NCBI GenBank assembly: GCA_903907865.1
Contig: CAIVPR010000043.1
Span: 1-39,132, forward strand
Reading direction: 5' to 3'
Length of the DNA stretch: 39,132 nucleotides
From: an uncultured Acidobacteriia bacterium
GTDB lineage: Bacteria > Acidobacteriota > Terriglobia > Bryobacterales > Bryobacteraceae
Both the position numbers and the translations under genes were made by a program. The notes beneath the pieces were generated by a model. That model was given only the letters and a program-made list of their open reading frames with translations. It did not search any database and was not told where the DNA came from. Shown here piece after piece: positions 33,471 through 39,132 of this stretch (within the stretch, counting starts at the first letter, position 1; each line of letters begins with the position of its first letter).

Positions 33471-34883
33471 CTACCAGATCCCCAGCCAATGCCACCACGC
33501 GAAGCCGATTGTACTCCAAACGGCCAGATTCACCACCGATGTCACCAGGCCGATGCGCCACCAGGTTCCGAGCGGGACGTAGCCTTGGGCGAAGAACATG
33601 GGGGCGGGGGTGGTTCCGTAGTGGGTCAGGCCGGCGCAGAGGTTTCCGAAACAGGCCAGGGAGAACGCCGTGAGTCCGGGGGGCACGCCCTTGGCCAGCA
33701 TGACGGCGGCGAAGGCCGGGTACATTGCGAGGGTATGGGCCGTGATGCTGGCGAAGCCGTAGTGGGCGAAGTAATAGGTGAGGAGGGCGACGACGAACAG
33801 CGTCGCCGGGCCGTAGGCTGCGAGTTGGGTTCCGACGAGGTTGGCGAAGGCCCTCGTGACTCCGGCGTCTCCCAGCGCTCGGGCCATTTCGAACAGGCCG
33901 CCGTACCAGATGAAGACGTCCCATGCTGCATGGTCGCGGATGACTTCGGGCCATTTGAGGACACCGGTGACCAGCAGGACGGCTGCTCCTAGAAGCGCGG
34001 GGAGGCTGGCGTCGAGTTTGGTGAATATCCAGGCCGCGCAGACGGCGGCGAAGACGGCGCAGACGATGTATTCCTGCAGGCCCATGGGGCCCATGTCGGC
34101 GAGTTGGCGTCGGGCGAAGTCGGACGCCTCGGGGGTGCGGCGGACCTGAGGTGGGTAGAGACGGTAGACGACCCACGGGATGACCGCGAGCGAGACCAAT
34201 CCGGGGACGATTCCGGCGCGGAACCAGGATGACCAGTCGATGGGGTAGTGGAGGAATTGGCCGGCCATTTTGGCGGCGATGGCGTTGGAGGCTTGGGCGG
34301 TGAGCAGGGTGGCGGAGGTGACGCAGATGGCCTGGTAGACGCCAGCCATCAGGAAGGACCCGATGAGTCCGGCGGTGGGGCCGGGTTCGGAGCCGTAGAG
34401 TTGTGCCACGGAGCGGACGATGGGCAGGACGACTCCGCCGGATCGTGCACCTGCGGAGGGAATGATGAAGCCGAGGACGAGGTCGGTAAAGCCGAGGGAA
34501 TAGCAGACGCCGAGGGAGGTGCGCCCGAACAGTCGGACGAATTGAAGGGCGATGCGGCGGGCGAGGCCGGTTTTGATGAGTGCCGCGGAGATGAAGAAGG
34601 CGGTGAGTACGAGCCAAACGACGGGGTCGGCGAAACCGGAGAGCGCGGTAGCCATGGGGAGGCCGGCGAGCAGGGCACAAAGACCGATGGCGATGAGGAC
34701 CAACGCGCCGCCGGGGATCGGTTGAAGGACGAGGCCGGCGATGGTGGCGGCGAACAGGCCGAGGAGCCGCCAGCCCTCAGGTTTGACCGTTTCGGGGCGC
34801 GGCAGGAGGTAGACCACGGCCAGGTAGATGGCTACGAGGGCCGCCGTGGAGAGTGCGCGCTTGCGGTTGGGCGGAAGGTGCAA
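33471..34883 (-). CDS. DASS-family anion transporter (SLC13/CitT-like)
   Basis: 470-residue inner-membrane protein of the divalent-anion:Na+ symporter family, whose members carry di- and tricarboxylates or sulfate. About a dozen hydrophobic segments are visible, including LLGLFAATIAGLVLQPIPGG, VVWLVLTAFFISAALIKTGL, ICVTSATLLTAQASNAIAAKM (the first conserved anion-binding turn) and FGNLCAGLTHYGTTPAPMFF (the mirrored second half). The CitT/SodiT branch (2-oxoglutarate, malate, citrate or tartrate exchange) fits best. It starts 20 bases from the divergent DUF429 gene, with no room for two full promoters. Substrate is a family-level inference. Confidence 0.88.
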   Translation of the reverse strand: MHLPPNRKRALSTAALVAIYLAVVYLLPRPETVKPEGWRLLGLFAATIAGLVLQPIPGGALVLIAIGLCALLAGLPMATALSGFADPVVWLVLTAFFISAALIKTGLARRIALQFVRLFGRTSLGVCYSLGFTDLVLGFIIPSAGARSGGVVLPIVRSVAQLYGSEPGPTAGLIGSFLMAGVYQAICVTSATLLTAQASNAIAAKMAGQFLHYPIDWSSWFRAGIVPGLVSLAVIPWVVYRLYPPQVRRTPEASDFARRQLADMGPMGLQEYIVCAVFAAVCAAWIFTKLDASLPALLGAAVLLVTGVLKWPEVIRDHAAWDVFIWYGGLFEMARALGDAGVTRAFANLVGTQLAAYGPATLFVVALLTYYFAHYGFASITAHTLAMYPAFAAVMLAKGVPPGLTAFSLACFGNLCAGLTHYGTTPAPMFFAQGYVPLGTWWRIGLVTSVVNLAVWSTIGFAWWHWLGIW

Positions 34884-34903
34884 GTCTCTAGGGTATCGGG
34901 TCC

Positions 34904-35641
34904 ATGGCGTCCGCTATGGTGGTTGACGTGAGATTTCTCGGGGTGGATCTGGGGTGGGTGAACGGAGCGTCGGGGCTGGCAGCGCTCGAGTTCCGGGAGG
35001 GGGCGCTGCGGCTGGTGTCGTTGGAGCTAGGCGTGGACCATGCCGAGGCTCTGCGGTGGGTTGAGGCGCAAGCGGGAGGCGGCGACGCGGTGGTGGCTGT
35101 CGACGCGCCCACCATCATCCGCAACGCGACGGGCCAGCGGCCGGGAGAACGGTTGCTGAACGCGGAGTTCCGGAAGTACGGACTCGGTTGCCATCCGGCG
35201 AATTTGGGGCGGCCGTTCGCGGCCAAGACGAATGCGTTCGCGGCGGCTCTGGAGGGGATGGGGTTCGCGCAGGCTCCGCGGATCGAGGCGAGGTGCGAGG
35301 GGCGGCACCAGATCGAGGTGTTTCCGCATGCCGCGATTGTGCGGTTGTTCGGGCTGGACTATAGGCTTAAGTACAAGAAGGGCACGGTCGGGGAGCGCGT
35401 GGTGCAGTTGCGGCGGCTGCGTGGGTTCCTGTTTGACTTGGAAAGGGCCGATCCGCCGTGCCTGGTCGAGGACATGCTGCCGGAAGTGCCGGACGACGGC
35501 GCGGCGAGGAAGGGCGTGGAGGACAGGCTCGACGCCGTCATCTGCGCCTACACCGCGGCCCACTATTGGTGGTGGGGGATGGATCGCAACCGGGTGTTCG
35601 GGGACGGGGGAAGCGGTTTCTTGGTGGTTCCGGGGAAATAG
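34904..35641 (+). CDS. DUF429 protein (RNase H-like fold, predicted nuclease)
   Basis: 245 residues in the longest form. The start is uncertain: the typical family N-terminus, MRFLGVDLGW, would come from the GTG at 34928, and an ATG at 34916 is also in frame. Conserved features are FLGVDLGWVNGASGLAAL, AVDAPTIIRN (acidic pair of the RNase H-like core), GCHPANLGRP, HQIEVFPHAAIVRLFGL, LKYKKG and VEDRLDAVICAYTAAHYWW. DUF429 proteins are predicted nucleases of unknown role. They sit on the RNase H/retroviral-integrase fold. The gene is divergent from the DASS transporter, and its stop is two bases from the end of the decayed TIGR03435 gene. Codon use resembles the neighbours. Confidence 0.82.
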   Translation: MASAMVVDVRFLGVDLGWVNGASGLAALEFREGALRLVSLELGVDHAEALRWVEAQAGGGDAVVAVDAPTIIRNATGQRPGERLLNAEFRKYGLGCHPANLGRPFAAKTNAFAAALEGMGFAQAPRIEARCEGRHQIEVFPHAAIVRLFGLDYRLKYKKGTVGERVVQLRRLRGFLFDLERADPPCLVEDMLPEVPDDGAARKGVEDRLDAVICAYTAAHYWWWGMDRNRVFGDGGSGFLVVPGK

Positions 35642-35643
35642 GG

Positions 35644-36232
35644 TTAGTTGGGCTCGGGCTTTACCGTCCGGTCGATGACAAGGACCTCCACCGGTGCCGT
35701 GGTTGATTCCAATTTCAGGCCAGCTTGCTCGCGGAGGGCTTGGAAAATCGAGCCTTGCTTCTCGTCGTCCCCGGAAAGTCCCAGATCGACTGGCGAGAAC
35801 TGCAGATTGATCGCGAACTGGCCCGACAACGCTTGAGCCCGCCCTTGGCCACGGAAAGGACAGAGACCTTGGACGTGCGCGTCTCGCGGTGGGTCGCGAG
35901 CTGGAAGCGGTCGGCGAGCATGGACTGCATCATAAAGCGGTAACGAGCCTCGCTGGTGGACGCAGGGTATCGCGCAACAACGTCCAGCCATCGGTCTCGG
36001 CCCACTTCGGCCAGCCCGCAATCTGGTCGCGGTTCAAGTGCCACGCGCTCATGGCCATTTCGAACAGCCGTAGGTTGGTCATGCGGACGAGTCCCGGTGT
36101 GGATTGCACCATGCGACCGACCGAGGCAGGATCGGCAGGCTTGACCGACACGACCTCAAACGCAGCGCTCTCCTGGCCATTCCGGGCAAATGTGGCGATG
36201 GCGGCGACCAGTGCAAGCGACACGCGGCCCAT
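35644..36232 (-). pseudogene. Decayed TIGR03435 soil-associated family gene
   Basis: Minus-strand homology is split over three pieces. An N-terminal part from ATG 36232 has a signal peptide (MGRVSLALVAAIATFA) and FEVVSVKPADPASVG, then MTNLRLFEMAMSAWHLNRDQ to AETDGW. The frame shifts near 35985-35992 (one extra base) into DVVARYPASTSEARYRFMMQ and LADRFQLATHRETRTSK, ending at about KGGLKR. A second break at about 35820-35842 moves to the frame of QFAINLQFSPVDLGLSGD and VEVLVIDRTVKPEPN, ending at 35644. The central segment normal for the family (about 60-80 residues) is missing at that second break. TIGR03435 proteins are abundant in Solibacter-type acidobacteria, and their function is unknown. 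The relic starts only 6 bases after the acyl-CoA synthetase stop. Confidence 0.8.
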
Positions 36233-36238
36233 CGGCGA

Positions 36239-37645
36239 CTACGGTAGCAAATGTTTCTGGACCTTGCCGAGAGCATTTCGGGGGAGTTTTTCGACGACGA
36301 CGAAGTCCCTCGGGACCTTGAACGACGCCAGTTTCTCCCTGCAGAGTTGCTCCAGCTCGGCCCGGTCCACAGGTGCGGACGTAACGATGTAGGCCACCGG
36401 AACTTCGCCGCGCATCTTGTCCGCACGCGCCGCGACGGCGGCTTCGGCGATGTCGGGATGCTCCTGCAGGAACTCCTCGATTTCGCGCGGATAGATGTTG
36501 AAGCCGCCGGAGATGATGAGGTCGCTCTTGCGGCCGCAGAGGGTGAAATAGCCGTCCTCGGAAACCGTCGCGACGTCGCCGGTGCGGAACCAGCCGTCGA
36601 CAAAAGCGTCGCGCGTGGCGTCGGGACGCCGCCAATATCCGGTGAACACGTTCGGGCCTTTGAGCTGCACCTCGCCATCCACGATGCGGGCGGAAATGCC
36701 GGGGAACGGGAAGCCCACGGTGCCCGGACGCCGTTCGCCATGGTACGGATTGCCGATGTTCATGAGCGTTTCGCTCATCCCGTAGCGCTCCAGGATGGTG
36801 TGGCCGAAGAGTGCGAGGAAATCCTGGTGCACTTGCGCTGGAAGCGGTGCCGATCCGGACACGAATAGACGCATGAAGCCGCCGATTTCGCGGGCGACGG
36901 CGGATTCGATGCCGAGCAAGCGGACGTACACTGTCGGAACGCCGAAGAAAAGGGTCGGGCGGAAGTCGAGGAAGGTTGCGGCGGCGGTCTGGTGCTCGAA
37001 GCGTTCCAGCAACCGGGTGCGGCAGCCCGACATCAGCCAGCAGTGCAGCCCGTTGCCGAGGCCGTGTACGTGGAACAGCGGCAAGGCAAGCAGGAATCGG
37101 TCCGTATCGCGGATCTCCCAGCAGGCGAGCAGGTTCACGGCGTTGGCGGCGAAGTTGTTGTGGCTCAGTACGGCACCCTTGGAGGTCCCGGTGGTGCCGG
37201 AGGTATAGATGATGCCTGCGGGGGCGTCGCCGTCCACGTAGGGGACCTCGGGGCGGGACGCGTCCTTGCTTGCAGCCTCCGCGGTGAGCTCATCCGGGGA
37301 CCAGACAGGGACTGGCGACGCCACATCTGTTGCCGAGACTAGCGCCGTAGGGTCGGCGTCGGCGAGGATGTGCGAGATCTCGCGGTCGCGATAGAGGATG
37401 TTGACCGGAACAAAGATGATGCCCAGCTTCACGCAGGCGAGGTAGAGGTCGATCATCTCGACCGAGTTCGCCAAGTAGACGCAGAGCCGGTCGCCCGCAA
37501 CCAAGCCGCGATCCAGGAGCACCCTGGCCAGTCGGTTGCTACGGTCTTCGAGGTCGCCAAAAGTGTAGACGGCGTCCTTGAACTCCAGCCCCACCGAATG
37601 GCGACGACCGAGAAGGGATGAGTCGAACAGCTGGACAAGATTCAT
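36239..37645 (-). CDS. MatB-like malonyl-CoA synthetase (acyl-CoA synthetase family)
   Basis: 468-residue member of the ANL adenylate-forming family, which activates a carboxylic acid with ATP and joins it to CoA. Motifs are intact: the P-loop YTSGTTGTSKGA, ERYGMSETLMNIGNP (A5), GWFRTGD (A7), ISGGFNIYP (hinge A8) and the catalytic lysine in LPRNALGKVQKHLLP (A10). The segments MRLFVSGSAPLPAQ and NPYHGERRPGTVGFPFPGIS resemble MatB and ACSF3 malonyl/methylmalonyl-CoA synthetases more than long-chain fatty-acid ligases, so malonate is a reasonable but untested substrate. No malonate decarboxylase or carrier is adjacent, although the DASS transporter 1.4 kb away could import dicarboxylates. The ATG at 37645 begins MNLVQLFDSSLLGRR. 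A 63-base gap separates it from the amidohydrolase remnant. Confidence 0.87.
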   Translation of the reverse strand: MNLVQLFDSSLLGRRHSVGLEFKDAVYTFGDLEDRSNRLARVLLDRGLVAGDRLCVYLANSVEMIDLYLACVKLGIIFVPVNILYRDREISHILADADPTALVSATDVASPVPVWSPDELTAEAASKDASRPEVPYVDGDAPAGIIYTSGTTGTSKGAVLSHNNFAANAVNLLACWEIRDTDRFLLALPLFHVHGLGNGLHCWLMSGCRTRLLERFEHQTAAATFLDFRPTLFFGVPTVYVRLLGIESAVAREIGGFMRLFVSGSAPLPAQVHQDFLALFGHTILERYGMSETLMNIGNPYHGERRPGTVGFPFPGISARIVDGEVQLKGPNVFTGYWRRPDATRDAFVDGWFRTGDVATVSEDGYFTLCGRKSDLIISGGFNIYPREIEEFLQEHPDIAEAAVAARADKMRGEVPVAYIVTSAPVDRAELEQLCREKLASFKVPRDFVVVEKLPRNALGKVQKHLLP

Positions 37646-37708
37646 CGGAACTTTCCATGTTAGCGTCTTGACGTTGGCAAGGGGCTAGGCAGGAGCACCC
37701 TTGCACCC

Positions 37709-38122
37709 ATGGGATACTGCTGTTTGGCCATGGCAAATCGAGCTTTGTTGGTGCTGGCGGCAGTCTGTATGTCATGCGGGACGCGTTCGACCACGACGGG
37801 GGTTGACCCAAAAATCCACGTGTTCATCGGCGCAACCGCCATTCCCGCCCAAGGGGCGCGGTCGATTCCGGACGCCGTGATTGTGGTGTCCGATGGAGTC
37901 ATCCGGTCCGTCGGCGAAAGGAAGGACGTTCCCATTCCGCAGGATTCTGTGCGGACCGACGTTTCCGGTCGCTGGATTCTCCCGGAGCCGGGCCATACGC
38001 TGCTGGCGGGGCAACCTGCGAATCTCCTGGTGCTGGAAGAGGCCCCGGCTGGCGACGTATCCGTAAACTCGCCGCAAGTCCGAAACAGGATTCAAGGCGG
38101 GAATTTGGTAGAGCGCAACTGA
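37709..38122 (+). pseudogene. Internally deleted amidohydrolase remnant
   Basis: 137-residue frame. From the ATG at 37730 it reads MANRALLVLAAVCMSCGTRS, a lipoprotein-like signal with an imperfect lipobox; the ATG at 37709 adds seven residues. The next part, VFIGATAIPAQGARSIPDAV and GVIRSVGERKDVPIP to VSGRWILP, is the N-terminal beta-sandwich half of imidazolonepropionase-type amidohydrolases. It jumps directly to LAGQPANLLVLEEAPAGDVS and RNRIQGGNLVERN, the C-terminal half of that sandwich. The whole metal-binding TIM barrel (about 300 residues, starting with the HxH after LPG) is absent, without a frameshift. The product can fold at most as a small beta domain. It is most likely a deletion remnant, though an exapted protein cannot be excluded. 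Confidence 0.7.
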
Positions 38123-38188
38123 CGTCGAAAAATACTCGAACCGCGCACACGTCCCGTTCGTAATAACCGATTCGGAGGGTATTGATTC

Positions 38189-39130
38189 GTGTCAATCCGT
38201 TTGTTCGCCGCCACTCTTGCGGCCTTGTTCCTGGGCGGCTGCGTCCACGTGGATTTTGGCCAGTCGGACCGTTACACCGAAGACTTCCACCATGTGTTCC
38301 CGTTGCAGGCGGGAGCACATGTATCCGTCGAGAGCCACAACGGCTCCATCGACGTGGTGGGCTGGGACAAGGACGAGGCCGAGGTCTCCGGCACCAAGTC
38401 GGCTTCATCGGAATCGCTCCTTGCGAGCGTGAAGATCGATATCCACAATACGCCAACCTCGCTGGAGCTGCGGGCGGTGAAGCCGACACTACAAATGGGC
38501 AGCACCGGGGCGCGGTTTACCTTGCACGTGCCGCACTCGGCGCTGGTGGATCGATTGGAAACGTCGAACGCCCAAGTGCATGTGCGCGACGTGGCGGCTG
38601 CGGCCCACTTGAAGAGTTCCAATGGCTCCATCCGGGTCGAGAACGTGCAGGGCGATGTGGATGCGCGGACCTCGAACTCGTCGATCGAGGTGGACGGCGT
38701 GGGCGGTGAAGCGCAATTGCACTCCACAAACGGTCGGATTTCGGTGGACCACGTCGCTAAGCGGCTGGATGCCGAGACATCGAATAGCTCGATCAAGGCT
38801 CGGCTGGATGGCAATGCGCCGGTGCGGGCTGGGTCTTCGAACGGGTCAATCGACTTGGGATTCTCTGCGCCGCCCAAAGCGGATGTGCGGGCGTCGACCA
38901 GCAATAGCTCGATCACTGTGCATCTGCCGGCGAACGCTGCGGTGCGGCTGGAAGCCGGGACGAGCAACTCGTCCGTGTCGTCGGATTTCGAGGTGGTCGG
39001 GGCGTTGAATGTCGACGAGAGCCGACGGAAGAACCACTTGAACGGCGTTATTGGCGGCGGCGGGCCGCTGGTTGAGTTGACGTCGAGCAACGGGCACATC
39101 CGGATCGCCAAGGGTGCCGGGATCGATTAG
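38189..39130 (+). CDS. DUF4097-family beta-repeat lipoprotein
   Basis: 313-residue predicted lipoprotein: the signal MSIRLFAATLAALFLGGC ends in a lipobox (LGGC, lipidated Cys18). The mature part is a run of short beta repeats centred on (S/T)SN-x-S-I: SHNGSIDV, SSNGSIRV, TSNSSIEV, STNGRISV, TSNSSIKA, SSNGSIDL, TSNSSITV, TSNSSVSS and SSNGHIRI, spaced mostly about 18-26 residues. This is the DUF4097 (adhesin-like) pattern and predicts a right-handed beta-solenoid on the outer membrane or in the periplasm. The function of the family is unknown; it is sometimes linked to envelope-stress operons. The GTG start has GGAGGG about ten bases upstream and lies within a small inverted repeat (ATTGA/TCAAT, 38180-38195). 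The gene is complete, stopping two bases before the window end. Confidence 0.85.
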   Translation: MSIRLFAATLAALFLGGCVHVDFGQSDRYTEDFHHVFPLQAGAHVSVESHNGSIDVVGWDKDEAEVSGTKSASSESLLASVKIDIHNTPTSLELRAVKPTLQMGSTGARFTLHVPHSALVDRLETSNAQVHVRDVAAAAHLKSSNGSIRVENVQGDVDARTSNSSIEVDGVGGEAQLHSTNGRISVDHVAKRLDAETSNSSIKARLDGNAPVRAGSSNGSIDLGFSAPPKADVRASTSNSSITVHLPANAAVRLEAGTSNSSVSSDFEVVGALNVDESRRKNHLNGVIGGGGPLVELTSSNGHIRIAKGAGID

Positions 39131-39132
39131 TC

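Overview
The window is GC-rich bacterial chromosomal DNA, most likely from an Acidobacteriota member near Solibacter/Bryobacter. This placement is an inference. It rests on a large TonB-dependent outer-membrane protein with an N-terminal carboxypeptidase-like domain (14885-18451), a decayed member of the soil-associated TIGR03435 family (35644-36232), and several signal-peptide-bearing proteins typical of a Gram-negative envelope. I saw no rRNA, tRNA or CRISPR array.

Layout. 1-601 is a C-rich, G-poor stretch with the 3' end of an unknown proline-rich reading frame, a 42-bp direct repeat and three G-quadruplex motifs on the minus strand. 602-7103 is a tripartite RND efflux operon (inner-membrane pump, periplasmic adaptor, TolC-like channel) joined by two 4-bp stop/start overlaps. 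7294-10572 holds an atypical SDR, a convergent MFS transporter, a YdcF/DUF218 membrane protein and a small secreted protein. 10592-14758 is a tight glycosyltransferase cluster (three GT2 and one DUF1972/GT4 type), probably for a surface polysaccharide. The TonB-dependent receptor and alanine racemase follow.

19693-25541 is a double-strand-break repair module: a 21-codon signal-like ORF, an AddB-like nuclease and an AddA-like helicase-nuclease, each coupled to the next. Both large subunits appear to carry a four-cysteine iron-sulfur nuclease signature. A lipase_3 protein converges on addA. glnE (26608-29484) reads away behind a perfect TATAAT box only a few bases from its start codon.

29485-39130 is a mixed accessory stretch: an IS256-type transposase relic, a HAD phosphatase with a secreted MetX-like hydrolase, a GAF-GGDEF diguanylate cyclase, a small three-helix membrane protein with a good promoter, a DASS anion transporter, a DUF429 protein, a TIGR03435 pseudogene, a MatB-like acyl-CoA synthetase, a gutted amidohydrolase and a DUF4097 lipoprotein. 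Three decayed loci within about 9 kb mark this end as a site of gene loss.

No wholly new system is evident. The most promising leads are the AddAB-like pair with two Fe-S nucleases and its coupled micro-ORF, the SDR without its catalytic tyrosine, and the G-quadruplex cluster upstream of the efflux operon.
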